Below are positions 44,447-56,099 of a stretch of 64,000 nt of DNA, piece by piece. The notes beneath the pieces are model-generated. The model was not told the origin of the DNA. It did no database searches and worked only from the letters and a program-made list of their open reading frames with translations. The stretch is from Mortierella sp. BCC40632 (Eukaryota > Mortierellomycota > Mortierellomycetes > Mortierellales > Mortierellaceae): positions 604,501-668,500 of the forward strand of contig WAEK01000013.1 of assembly GCA_011634665.1 (NCBI GenBank). Direction: 5' to 3'. Position 1 is the stretch's first letter. The number at the start of each line of letters is the position of its first letter. A program made the translations under genes and the position numbers.

Positions 44447-46832
44447 ATGGGAGAGTCTCAATCGTTTCGCATTATTGGGACAAACGACATCAAAACCATA
44501 GCAGTCGATATCATCGATGGACAAAAGGTTATCTTTTGGGAGGACATCACGCTAGCCTTTCCAGGATTTTAGTGCCTCCAGGCCGGTGGTTCCATCGTTA
44601 AACTACTTAGAGACTCGAACCATGCCAGGTAATAGAAGATCGTACGAGTGCTCGCTCAGTTCATGAATAGGATTAGATAAAGAAGGGCATCCAGACTGAT
44701 CATCATATCTGATTATTAGAATCGAGCCTCACCGCATCGATTACTACCCAGATATAGTCCTGGATGTTGTTTTTCCAAATGCTGCCAATCATTTCAACGT
44801 CGACCTTCTGGCTGTTTCAATGGCTCCAGCAGATCCTTGTCGTCATGGTTCTAATGAGTGTAATCCCAACTCTTCACTAGCCTCTGCTACGACACTTTCT
44901 GCGTCTGTGTCTGGCCATGCCAACACTATAGAGCTACTCGGATCCACTGAGCCACGCCAGAGAACCCTGGCTAGAAAGGATACCATTCAGATCCAGGACC
45001 AGCTCAACTTTGTAACTACCACCATCGAGGAGGCTCGTAATTCTGGAAAGCCATTGACTCGTGAAGAGCTCTCGTCCCTGATTTCTTCAAAATTGACCCT
45101 GGAGTGCGAGCCGACTCCTGGTTTTCAGAGAACAGCTATTGATATGTTACAAGGACTTCACATGCAAGGCGCTTCGACTCAACAAAGTGTTCAGGAGATA
45201 GCCGAATTGCTAAAACGGATGAACGACCGATTGATTCTGATCCAGAGTAAAGCCGAGGCTATCTTGACACAACAGCTGGAGCTGGCTGAGTATCCGATTC
45301 CTCGGTTGTTTATTGTGTTGCCTGATCCAGAAGAGTCGACACAGTTCAATCCTGCCAACTGGTTCAGAACAAAGTTCCGACTATATTTCATTTGTGAGTG
45401 CGGCAAGCATACCGAGTCCAAAAGCAGCAAGATGAAGATGCCACACCAACCCCATCTCTCCAAACACGATGGATATGTTCTCCGTGAGCCAACAAAGTTT
45501 TTCATAAAATATGGTCCGTTCCTCTTGTTGATGCTGGAGGCTGTCAAGTTTGCGACAAGCATTGCCGGTCATGCCGTACCTACCTTGGCTAGTCTCAAGA
45601 TTGCCGATCTAGCCGAGAATATCAAACAATCTGTCGAGACGGTTACAGCAGGGATCAACTACTCGCTCGAGTGTATCAACACTCAAGTCTCCAAACTTCA
45701 AGTATCGTCTCCAGAACGGCTCACTGACAATCCTTCACAACCAGAATCGGTTCACCAATACCTGGATAATTATCTAAGAGATGCCAAAGGTCTTGAAGGA
45801 GTTGAGCTGCGACAACTGGGGTCATTCTTGAGAACCTCGGAGGAAGAGAACCTTCTTGGGAATCTTTATCGAATGACCACCTCTGAGGGCCATGTCAAAT
45901 GGGTGTGCCGTGACCACTACCAATCTGGTGGTCAAGAAATGCATGCCAAAAAGCTCCGCAGTGTGATCGAGACGGCAGATGGAGAATATGACGAACAGCT
46001 GGGAAGGATCAAGATTTTTCTGATGTCCAGGATCCTATCCGAAGATTTTTACAAGGCCCTCCGCAACGCCACTGGAGTCTTCGAACTTGACGTGACATTC
46101 TACTATGGGTGCACGAAACGTGATCTGGGCGAATTAGAGATGGCGCTTCGGGAGACAGCAGTGTGGAATCTTCGACTCGATATTCGAAGCTTCCGAATTA
46201 GCACTGTTGGTAAACTACTTTCGACATCCATAGCAAATGACACTCTTCTCCGAATCCGAGATCTATCTTTTATGAAAGAACTTCATATCATACTATCGGA
46301 TACGTACCTTGATACACTCCGACATTTATTGGGAGGCACCATTAATGCTTGCAAGATGACTTTTGAACTGCACAGTACTGGGATGCTAAGGAAGAGACTT
46401 GGACCACTCACAGAGACACTCAAATCCAACTTGACTCTGACCATTTTGAACTTGAGCGACAACTCGATCGGTGACAACGGAGCTCTTGCACTGTCTGAGG
46501 CACTCAAATCCAACTCGACTCTGACCACTTTGAACTTGAGCTACAACTCGATCGGTGACAACGGGGCTCTTGCACTGTCTGAGGCACTCAAATCCAACTC
46601 GACTCTGACCACTTTGAGCTTGAGCTACAGCTCGATCGGTGACAACGGAGCTCTTGCACTGTCTGAGGCACTCAAATCCAACTCGACTCTGACCACTTTG
46701 GACTTGAGCGACAACCCATCGGTGACAACGGAGCTCTTGAACTGTCTGAGGCACTCACATCCAACTCGAGTAACCATTTTGAACTTGCACCTCAACTTGG
46801 TGGGATTTGAGGCTTCTAACTATATATTTTAG
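44447..46832 (+). CDS. LRR (RNI-like) protein of a Mortierella-type family, with in-frame stop
   Basis: Two exons (44447-44628, 44720-46832) share one reading frame of 764 sense codons, broken by a single TAG at 44570-44572. The N-terminus is MGESQSFRIIGTNDIKTIAV ... VIFWEDITLAFPGF, then stop, then CLQAGGSIVKLLRDSNHAR spliced to IEPHRIDYYPDIVLDVVF. I recall this head-to-tail order, with the later YPIPRLFIVLP and FICECGKHT blocks and GHVKWVCRDHY, from a large family in Mortierella genomes. If the stop is real, translation could begin at ATG 44820 (670 residues). The middle is helical. The C-terminus has four ~28-residue ribonuclease-inhibitor-type LRRs (LKSNSTLTTLNLSYNSIGDN GALALSEA), encoded by nearly identical 84-bp units. 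By analogy the protein may be an intracellular sensor or scaffold; function unknown. An A31 run follows the stop codon closely. Confidence 0.7.
46417..46795 (+). repeat. 84-bp tandem repeat encoding LRRs
   Basis: Four successive units start near 46417, 46501, 46585 and 46669 with CACTCAAATCCAACTCGACT. The units differ by only a few bases, so they arose by recent duplication or are kept alike by gene conversion. The last unit has lost one base near AACCCATCGG (others AACTCGATCGG) and two more near CTCGAGTAACC, so its frame is shifted for about 16 codons and then restored. Confidence 0.8.
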
Positions 46833-46869
46833 AACCCTCAAGACAAACCTCACATTTCAACGAATCCTG

Positions 46870-46901
<32 letters not shown>

Positions 46902-47545
46902 CAGTTGGGGTGCAAAGAGTTGTCTAAAACCAGCGATACGAGCCACCATAATATATATGTTTATCATGTGGACTAATAGGATAAAAGCTTCTCTTCCTTC
47001 TTCTCATTCGTTCTGTCAATATACCGCACGTTCACTGTTTAAAAAGGCATTGAGATGTCAAAGAACGCGTCGACTAGAGAAAGCGCTTTATCGAAAAGAA
47101 AAGAAAGGAAAAAAAAAAAAAAAAAGGGAAAGGAACTCAATGATACAAAAAATAGCGGATATAATGACAGTGGATGATGAGATGGTGTGGTGCTATGGAA
47201 ACAAGTGAGAGTGAAGATGAAAATGAATTTTGGTTGTGTAGATGTGGATGGTTGCTTGGGCGATAATAAAGATGAGCCAAAAGGGCGAACAAACGCATCT
47301 AAATAGCATTCAAGGGGATTGTTAAAAAAAAAAAAAAAAAAAAAAAATAGGCTGAATGGGCGTCTATAGAAACTCCTGCCTTGGATTCCAGCCACTTCTA
47401 TTTTTTTTTTCTCCTTATAAAAAAGGGCGGTGCTCCTCTCCTCTGCTCCTTTCCTTCCTTTTCTCCCGAACATCCACATTTCTTTCTAGGCGACGATTAC
47501 GTCAAGAGAATGACATGGTGTTGCTTATCCACAGTCCCGTGTTCC
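46833..47545. other. Intergenic with A-runs, no gene
   Basis: A31 at 46870-46900 and further A runs at 47110-47124 and 47323-47347. 3' flanks of two convergent genes. Nothing else seen. Confidence 0.6.
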
Positions 47546-49167
47546 TTAGTTAGAACCCTGAATAGCCTTGGTGTTGCCTAGGTTGGTGATACCGGCCTCC
47601 TCGAACTTCTGGTGGAAGAGAGGAATCAATTGCTGAGCAATTGTGAACGAGAAGACAAGCTTGGGTCCGACAACCAAGATCTTGGGCAAGAGACCCTTGA
47701 AGAAGGCACCAAAGCCCTCGTTACGGATCATGTTGCGGATAATGCTCATACCACCCTCAGGGTTATCAAAGTTACGGTTCTGGATACGGGTCTTGACGAC
47801 ATCCAATGGTGCGGCAACGGTGATGGAAGCAACCGAGCCTCCGATGGAAGCGCAGAAGTTCTGGAAGAAGGTCGCCTTGCTGTAATCCTCAAGCTTGAAG
47901 ACCCACTCCTTGACAAAGGCGCTGCCTCCGAACAAGGCGAACGAACCGGGGGCATTGCGACCAGCGGTCCAGAGGGCACCTCTGATGTGTGTCGAACATA
48001 GGAGAGATGGATATGAGCATTGTTAGTGAGCCGTCTTTGTCAACAAATCGGTCTGGCCAGAGGGACTGCTATTCTGGTCGCAAATAAAGGGAAAAAAAAA
48101 ATCGCGCACGTCCTCTCCGTCCGTTCTGTCCGGAGAAAAAGAAACAGTCCTAATTGCTTGTGTTTGTTCAAAACGGTACCTGTACAAGCCCATGCCCTCA
48201 TCGGCAACGATCTTGAGGACACCACGACCACGGAAGGCCTCGGGGTTGGTCTGACGCTTGATCTTGAGAACATCGAGAGGCAAGAGAGCAATCTCACCAA
48301 TACCGACCAAGGATCCAGCGGTAGCGTGCATGATAGCCTTGCCGGTCTTTTCGCCAAAGACGTTGTTGAAGAAAGGCTTGTGGTTGCGGTTCAAGTACTC
48401 GTTGACGAAAGGCTGACCTCCAAACTTGTAGACACGCTGCATGATCTTGTAGCCGGCAGCGAAACCAAGACCGGGGAAGAGCGAGGCATACTTCTTGAGG
48501 AAGGCAGCGTTGGCAGCATCCTTGAAGAGGACCTTGTTCGTGTTGGCGACTCCGACGCTGAAGGGTTCTCCAGAGACGAAGAGCTAGATGGGAAGGGAGG
48601 GAGTGATGAGGAGATGGAAAGAACAGGAGGATGAGTGATCAATCTTCTGGGAGGGTCCGATGGTATCTAAGGCTCTCTCTCTCTCTCTGTCTGTCTCTCT
48701 CTCTCTACTCCTCACGGACACTTTCTCTGTTAATCTCTATGAGAAGAAGCAAGAGGATCGTGTTCTTTGTTCTAATCTCTTTCGAATCAGATCCGTGTTT
48801 GAACAGAGTCGAATAGCAACTAGATCCGATAACGGAGAATGAGAGAGAGAGAGAAAAGGTACACCCTGTGGCACAGCGAAAATCAACCATCAGAGAACAA
48901 GCTCACTCGTGCCACTTCTCTTCTTCCAAGAGGAGGGTGGAGTGAGTGTCCCCTCCTCCCCTCCAGAGGGATCAATGAGCTTGATCACTCCCAAGAGGAA
49001 TCCAAGACACAATGGAGACTTACGCGAGTCTGGTTCGACATGAGACGCTTAGCGACAGTGTCGATGGGGTGGAAGATCATGAGCTCAAGGAATCCCGAAG
49101 TTCCCGAACCGCAGAGACGAGCAACGCCCGACTCGGAATGCTTGCTGCCAGATGCATGAGGCGACAT
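47546..49167 (-). CDS. GGC1: Mitochondrial GTP/GDP carrier
   Basis: Three exons (49167-49024, 48583-48180, 47981-47546) give 327 residues, close to yeast Ggc1 (Yhm1). The carrier imports GTP into the mitochondrial matrix in exchange for GDP across the inner membrane; it is needed for mitochondrial DNA maintenance and iron homeostasis. Three mitochondrial carrier repeats are visible with Px[DE]xx[KR] signatures: HPIDTVAKRLMSN, LPLDVLKIKRQTNPEAFRGRG and APLDVVKTRIQNRNFDNPE. Ggc1-specific stretches include SGVARLCGSGTSGFLELMIF, FPGLGFAAGYKIMQRVYKFG, GQPFVNEYLN, FGEKTGKAIMHATAGSL and WTAGRNAPGSFALFGG. These separate it from phosphate and citrate carriers. The region upstream of the ATG is CT-rich on the coding strand (49185-49325). 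Confidence 0.93.
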
Positions 49168-50558
49168 TCTGTTTGAACTTGGCTTGAGAGAGTGAGAGGA
49201 GAGTGAAGAGAGAGTATGAGAGTAAGGAACTCTGTGGGAATGAAGGCGATAAGCTGTTCCGAGAGGGAATCGGGAATGAGAGGATTCGGGATTGAGAAAG
49301 AAAGGAAAAAAAGAGAAAGAGAGAAAGCCAAACAAGAGTTTAAACACTCTCTAGTCCGGTACCTTTTTTTTTTTTTTTTTTTCGCGAGGCAGACAGGCAG
49401 GCAGGCAGACCTGCCCGGAGTGACTCTTCGGCACTCATAACGGATCTCCGGGTAGCCTATCTAAAGTTGCACCTGCAGGTTTTGCGCCCACACATCTGTT
49501 CTTGTACGTCAGTCCTACCAGGCCCCGACAGGGCACGTGTACGTGCGAGACACACTCTAACTATCCCACGGGGGTTTGACCTTACTCAACCAAAAGGGGG
49601 AAAGGAGGGGGACCATGATGGAAAGAGTCTCTCTCTGCATCAAGCATCGCTCGAATGCCATATCCATTCACTCACATACCACACACACACATGCACGGTC
49701 CGTTCAATATCCTCCATATCCAGAAATCATTCCCCGTGGGGTAAATTGGCCGCCCTTTTTGCCGTGTCAAGTCAACGAGTTGGGAAGTCCCGTCGCAATC
49801 CGATTGCCCAGTGTCGAAGTAAACCCAAAGGTAACCTTGTCGTGTTGCGCCTCCCTAGTGTAGCTTTGTTATAGAGCAGCAGAGCTGAGGTCCTTATTGG
49901 CTCTCTCTCTCTCTTTCTTTCTCTCAGTCTGTCTTTCTTTCTCTCACAGTCTCTCTCTCTCTCGCTTGATCTCTTGACACTCTTGATGACCTTCTCCGTA
50001 GAGACCCCTCTGATGAGCGCAGGTTCCTTTATGTTGCCAGAGCGGCTCATCAGTGTTTGGCTCAGAGACAGATATTGAACCCTTTGTGCGACACCGTGCG
50101 CAGGATCATGTCATGGCAAAGACAGTCCAAGGCGGCAACTTCAACTTTTGTAACTTTTGTCCAGCTTGATTAGGAGGATGGTGTAGCGAAAGAAAGAGAG
50201 ATTGTGAGAGAGAGAGAGAGACTGTGCAAGATAGAGAGAGGCTGGGAGAGTGGAGAGTGGCACAGGATTCAAAGAGCACGCGTCCCGAGTCAAGAACCAC
50301 ATAAAGTGGGCTCGATCGTCTTTTTTTTTTCTGTTCCTTTTCTTTCCTCAGTTCTCCACTGTCTCCCCCCTCCTAACTCAACCCAACCCAACCTCACCGT
50401 TGCCTACCCAACTCTCTCGCAGACGCTTGGGACGCCTGGGACCAAGGATCCATCGGACTGGTGTGCCCCGAGCAGCGACAGCGCGACAACCGAAGCAAGA
50501 CCTCCCCCTTCTCTACTGCAAAAAAACAAGCTGTGGGGTATAATAAGAAAGAAAGAAA
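49168..50558. other. Intergenic between divergent GGC1 and ENT genes
   Basis: Contains GA/CT tracts (49900-49965, 50205-50230), a T run at 49364-49382 and a TATAATAAG-like element at about 50539-50547 just before the ENT start. No gene recognised. Confidence 0.5.
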
Positions 50559-52763
50559 ATGCCTTCTGTAGTCGACGAAACGACCCCTCTCTGGCCCCAG
50601 GGAGCCAACCACAATACGAACCATCTCGGAGAACGCGAAGACGATGACGATGACGTCTCGCGCCGAGAGTATAATCTGGGGCAACACAGAATCGTAGAGC
50701 AGGGGCCACCAGCTGACCCATGGCGTCTCTCGTACTGGATCATGGTCATCCAAGGAACCTCCATGCTCCTCCCATGGAATGGTAAAAGAGGCTGCGGATT
50801 GCATGCATTTAGGGATGCTGACCATTCGTCTAGACTTCTTTTGTAACTCGGCTCTCTTTCTCTTTTTGCTGCTGCTGCTGCTGCGGCCATGGATAATCTG
50901 TCTCGTAATAGTGTTCATCACGGCAAAGGATTTTTTTCAGATGCGGTTTGCAGGATCGCCCTATGAGCACACCTTTCTGAATTACTTTTCGGTAGCATTC
51001 ATGGGGACGAATCTACTTGTTGTTGGGAGTGCGATTCTGATTCAGAAACAGGTAATGAAGAGAGGCGTTGGACCATCCGAGTCAAGAGTCTCGATTGGCC
51101 TTTTTTTTAGGGCAATATGAAATAGGATATCGCCTGAGCTTATCCACCCCACATCTCCAAAAGTGCGCAACTCCATTAAAAAAAAAAAGGGGGAGAATGA
51201 AATGGGCATTGGGTATTCGCCAACTAACTTTGTACTCGTCGACCTACTCTCAACTAGGCACCCGGAACAACCCACATTATCGGAAGTCTGCTGTTGAACG
51301 CTTCAGTCTTTTTATCCATCCTGATTTCCATCCAAATAGACAGAGATATCGACCCGACCGTATACTTTTACTTTGTTCTTGTCATGCTCTCACTCTCGGC
51401 CATCTCGACCTCGTTTGTGCAAAATGGCATGTATGGACTCGCTTCCAAGTTTACCGGAACTCATGTGCAAGGCGTTATGCTGTAAGGATAATCATTATTT
51501 TTCAAGTTTTTTTTTTTTTTTAAAAAAAACTCTGCTCAAGCGAGCATTGAACTTTGGATTTGACCCACTTACTATCCAATTTTTCCGCGCGCCTCCCCCA
51601 AAAAAAAAAACTCTAGTGGACAAGGAGTAGCAGGCGCAGGAGTGGCCATCTCGCAGATTGTGAGCCAGATTATCTCGCCTTCTAAAGGAGGCTCGTACCA
51701 GGATGATCCTGCATCCATCTTGGGTGGGGGCGGAGGACGACATCGGCACCGGACTGAGGGTCTAGAGCACTCTGCTTTCTTGTTCTTCTCTCTTGCGCTC
51801 TCCTTCACTTTCTTTTCGGTCATGGTACAGGCTCTTCTGGTCCGGCTACCCATCTACGAATACTACACAGAGGATCAGCTTTTGCGACCGATTGAGTTTC
51901 TTGCCCCTCCTTCTCCATCCGATAGTAGCAACGATCTTGCTGTGGCTGCTGAACCCACAGATGCCCGTCGCAACTCGACTAGCTCGATCGCCACCGCTGC
52001 TACTGCCGCTACTGTCACCCCGGCGATGGTGGCCGAGACGAACCGTCGACAAGCCGAGGAAACAGCCTTGTTTGAAGAGGCGGAGCGAATCAACCATGTT
52101 CGAAGCACGAGTCTGGGTGCCATTGCACTAGCAGACGATGAGAGTGCCTTGGCCCTAATGCGTGACATTTACCCAAAGAAGAGGGCCCATCCACTTGTGA
52201 TCCTCTACATCTCGATCGCACTCATCTATGGACTCACACTGTCACTCTTCCCCTCTCTCACGGGACTTGTCCAATCGACCAACACAGATCCAAATCGCGG
52301 ACGAATCTCAGGAGATCTCTTTGTGCCAATCCACTTCTTGATGTTCAACTTGGGTGACTGGACTGGTAAAGTCCTACCTTCGTTTGAATGGCTTGCACCC
52401 AACCTCCAACATCCGACACGACGCCAACAAATGAAATACCTTGCTGTAGGAATGGCAAGACTATTGTTTATCCCCATTTTCTTGACAGCCAATCTACCTG
52501 TTCTTCCAGAGAAACGACTTCTTCCGTTGTTGATTTATCAGGATGAGGCTTGGTTCTTGTTAGTGTATATCCTTGCGGTGACGAACGGATACTTTAGCAG
52601 TTTGGTCATGATGGTGGGACCAGCATCAGTTTTAGGAGGTGAGGGCAAGGCTCAAGCTGGTGTCAAGCTTGGATTCTGGTTAACTACAGGTTTGGCCCTT
52701 GGAAGTCTGGCCAGTTTTGGAGTGAGAGGGCTCATGTGTCTCCGAGGTGGATGTGAAGCATAG
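50559..52763 (+). CDS. Equilibrative nucleoside transporter (SLC29/ENT)
   Basis: Four exons (50559-50781, 50912-51051, 51258-51481, 51617-52763) join to 577 residues. ENT proteins carry nucleosides down their gradient; the fungal relative Fun26 acts in the vacuole. Evidence is the ENT-type first helix (MVIQGTSMLLPWNG with NVFITAKDFFQMR-like continuation), helix 3-5 (APGTTHIIGSLLLNASVF, STSFVQNGMYGLASKFTG), GQGVAGAGVAISQIVSQ, and the conserved block GDLFVPIHFLMFNLGDWTGK in helix 8, followed by the last helices with SVLGGEGKAQAGVKLGFW. About ten to eleven membrane helices are visible, with a long hydrophilic loop (about residues 255-390) rich in Ala/Thr between helices 6 and 7. The N-terminus is acidic and cytosolic (REDDDDD). 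Intron 3 contains T and A runs. Which membrane it occupies is not shown by the sequence. Confidence 0.93.
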
Positions 52764-53526
52764 TCTCCCCTTTTCCTTTTTTCTATTTTTCTTTTTCTTT
52801 TTCTTTTTTAAGGACGTTGAGGTTGAGTCCTATTACAGTCTCACGATAGTATTAACTATGATTTATAGGTGGGGAGGCGGATGAATACGCGAGACGAAAT
52901 GTATTATAAACTTGATTCCATACAATCTTTCCACACGTCTTTATTATTATCATTATCATTTTTAATGATCCATTAGAAAAGACTCTCTAAAAAAAAGGCT
53001 GCAACCCTTTCTATTCCTTCAATGGGGTCTCAACCGCCCAATCGTGAGCTTACAGGAAACGCGTAAATATGTAGGAGAAAAGAGGAGTAGGGAGCGAGTG
53101 CATCATCCAGGGATGAAAAACGGCAAAGAAGGTTTGAGGAGAAAGGTGGGCCTAAAGGGCAATCATGGGTATCGGACTTCCATTGGCAAGAGAAGAGGGA
53201 TAGATTTATTCGGCGATCGTAACCCATGAAATCACTGTCTCCACGAGTTTTTGTTCATATGGCGAGTATCAACTTGAAGTAAGCAGATACCGTCCTAAGT
53301 GTTTTCTGTTTATCAGGCTCACGCAAGCAACGATTTGAGGGTAGGATTTATTCCCTTATATTCGCCCCATTATCTACTTGGACCTGTAGTTTGTGGAGTC
53401 TGTGTTTGATCTAGCACGCGACAGAGATGCATAGACTAGAAATGCATGGACTGTTTCTAGAAGGAATATCATTTGCTAGCTGCGACAGCTGCGGTCGAAA
53501 TCCCATAACGCGTCGACCTATTTGCT
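52764..53526. other. Intergenic, no gene seen
   Basis: 3' flank of the ENT gene with CTTTTT repeats (52785-52810). Short ORFs on both strands near 53030-53229 are unrecognised. Confidence 0.45.
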
Positions 53527-54039
53527 ATGTCAGACTTTTGGATTCATGACAAGACATCATGTCAGCCAGTCATATTCAGTGTTACCCTTATTAACTTGGA
53601 TCATTCACGCCCTGGAAGTGGTGCAGCGGTAGGGTCCGTGTTTAGGAGCATTGTCGTGGGCATCATCAAAGGGAGAGAAAACGCCAAGCTTTGTCTGAGC
53701 ACATTGAAGGGGTGCCTAGGACAATGCGACGATACAAAGATTGCCTCCGCCTTGGGTGCCATTACCTGGCTGTTTTCACTCGAGACAGATTCTATTCCTA
53801 TCCTTGGCGATCGTCAATTTAACAAAGAACTGGAAATGCTTGCAACCCATATGCCAAGCTATATCGTCACTGCTAGCAAATCTGCACTTGCTCAAATTGA
53901 GCATTCCTTCACACCTGCAACACCAGCGAGGTCCAACCTCCTAATTAAGTCAGTTCATAGCAATTGGCACAATACTTCTTGTATTAACACCGTTGTCAAC
54001 TCTACTATTGCAATGAACAACCACTGCAAAAAAAGTTAA
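53527..54039 (+). CDS. Hypothetical protein
   Basis: An ATG-started open frame of 170 codons. The composition looks protein-like rather than repeat-derived, with hydrophobic patches (SVFRSIVVGIIKG, IASALGAITWLF, MPSYIVTASKSALAQIEHSF) that suggest amphipathic helices. I recognise no domain and see no signal peptide. It sits alone in a gene-poor pocket, with no obvious exons before or after it. It could be a lineage-specific gene or a fragment. Confidence 0.35.
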   Translation: MSDFWIHDKTSCQPVIFSVTLINLDHSRPGSGAAVGSVFRSIVVGIIKGRENAKLCLSTLKGCLGQCDDTKIASALGAITWLFSLETDSIPILGDRQFNKELEMLATHMPSYIVTASKSALAQIEHSFTPATPARSNLLIKSVHSNWHNTSCINTVVNSTIAMNNHCKKS

Positions 54040-54747
54040 ACAATGCAGAGAGCACTGGTGCGTTGTTGCAATAACTACGGAGGGCTATACAAAGTAGCTA
54101 CAGGGGGAAGCGCTGAACGAGAGACAGTCAAATAAGAAAGCAGGCACAAAAAAAAGGTCTACAGTTACACCTTTGCATGACTTTTTCTCCATTCTACATC
54201 CGTGCAAAGATCCTCCCTCTCTCCTGTCGCTGTCTCCCTCATCACACTGTTATATCAATAAGAGCGGGAAAGCTCCGGCGCAGCACTCTACACTAACTCA
54301 ACGTCATCTGAGGAAGAAGAAGAGGAGATAAAATACAATAAAGCAAAGTCCTAGAATAGAGCTTTGTACTGTGGGTCCCTTGGACCTAAAAACTATTTTC
54401 AAAGGACGAATCTTTCGCCATGTGATAGGTAGCCGGGAAAAGATAGGTACCTTTGAGGTAAAGAGAAAGGGTGATTGGAGACCCCAAGGCTGAGGCAACG
54501 GAAGATCCTCGACTTCCAACCGTTGCAGACTCGATGGAATTTTTGAATAGAGCGCTACGCGTTCTACCCGGCTACTGAAACAAGAAGATACTTTTAAGAT
54601 GTTTCTTTTAAACCTGTAAAAAAGAACTTACTACGGAAAGTTAGCCGCACATCTCATCTCCTCTACCAACCTCTCCTCCTACCCTACCATTACCAGAGCA
54701 GCTCTTCTCTCTGAGACCTTCGCTGACTCTTGCAAAAGAAAAAAAAA
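54040..54747. other. Intergenic, no gene seen
   Basis: A minus ORF of 71 codons (54519-54304) with a hydrophobic end is unrecognised. Short A runs only. Confidence 0.4.
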
Positions 54748-54749
54748 TA

Positions 54750-55390
54750 ATGGCTCGCGTCCTCGTCATTGCACTCCTTCTCAATGCTCACTTTGGAAAG
54801 ACAAATGAGGAGCTCCAAGTAGAGCCTACCAAGTGCAACTTTGCGGTCAATCCTCTATACTGAGGGGCTGCCTACAAGGCCCAGTGCCAACTGCCGCGAG
54901 TGGTTTTTCAAAGAATGGCTTGCCTTTACTCTATAGACACACTCCTCTTTGAAAGATTAGACTCAACAAGTCTCTGAGGTGAGGTTATTAGTTCTTTCTT
55001 TTAGTCTACTCCCAAGTTAGCCAAGAATAGCAAGTTCTTCTTCGTCCCATGTTCCACCTCTCAGCCAGCAAGCACGTTGGCATAAATCTCAAGAATCGCC
55101 TCTACTTCCAACACTTGCACCTACAAGACCGTTTGAAATAAGATCAAGATGTTCAAAGGAGAAATCGTTGCCTCTGTGACCGTCTTGGGAAGAGACGAAC
55201 CTTCCTACTTCGAATAGCTTCTCTTCAAAGAATTCGACGGCTTTTGTTCAAAGGCCATGAAGTGTAACGAATCCGAGTTCCTCCTTAGCCTCAAGTTGGT
55301 GTTGCATATTATCATCGAAAAAGTTCAAAATGTCTGGATTCGACCCTATAACATGGAATGGGCAGTCTGGGGCGCTCGATGGCAAATGAA
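54750..55390 (+). pseudogene. Decayed small secreted protein-like gene
   Basis: From the ATG at 54750 a secretion-signal-like start (MARVLVIALLLNAHFG) leads into a hydrophilic stretch with cysteines (EPTKCNFAVNPLY), broken by a TGA at about 54861. Coding-like text continues past it (GAAYKAQCQLPRVVF), and again after stops near 55000-55380 (MFKGEIVASVTVLGRDEPSY, FKEFDGFCSKAMKCNESEF). The repeated interruption of coherent text by single stops suggests a recently decayed gene. The family is not recognised. Confidence 0.35.
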
Positions 55391-56099
55391 TTGATGACAG
55401 ATGCCAGCTCACTTCTCAGGCTGTCAGGAAATATGTCATGGGTACCAGCTACAAGTCGATGATCTTACTGCCATGCCAGTGGAAGGGGAGCAGGTGCAAC
55501 AACCACTGCCTCAGCAAGTCCTAGCTGTCTCACCAGCCGTAAAGAGAAGAAATCCTCATGAAAAGAGTCAGTCAACCTCTCCTGCCGTCGGCCCCCCCCC
55601 TTCTCCAGGAGCCATACTTTTGCATGGAACAATTGATAAGAACCAAGTGCTCGTCGATGGCGAAATCATAACACTTGACTGGGTTTGTTTTTGAGTGGTC
55701 TTCATGGACGAGACGACAGCAGACCAGTCGTCCGAATGGGACCTGTGGATATTTCTTTAGTGCAATGAACATAGTTGCTAAAAGGCGGTGGTCTCTTGAT
55801 TCTCGCGTAGCTTGAATTTAATAAAATCGCTGCTCTCCTTTCTCTACTTGGAGTGTGTCCAGTGCCGGGCTGGCTTTTTAAACTCAAGCTCCGCCTAAAC
55901 GCCTAACTCGATCATGTGATTGTGTGACGATGCAGAGAGACTGGGAGTGAGAAGAGTGAGAGAGAGAGAGGAGAGAGGAGAGAGAGTGAAAAAGGGTTCC
56001 TCATTTGGCCATCATTCTTATTCGACTTGGCATCGCCGACTTGCCAAGAGCACTGAGCCTCGATCCTTTCACACACTCCCCTCCCCCATCCTTCGTCTC
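55391..56099. other. Accessory DNA with one unrecognised ORF
   Basis: Plus ORF 55401-55694 (97 codons, Pro/Gln-rich, MPVEGEQVQQPLPQQVLAV) has no known domain and may continue the decayed gene upstream. 55950-55990 is a GA tract ahead of the next gene. Confidence 0.3.

Noticed and set aside
47546..49167. Phosphate or citrate carrier identity for the mitochondrial carrier
   Set aside because: NAPGSFALFGG, RQTNPEAFRGRG and RIQNRNFDNPE are the Ggc1-type signatures.
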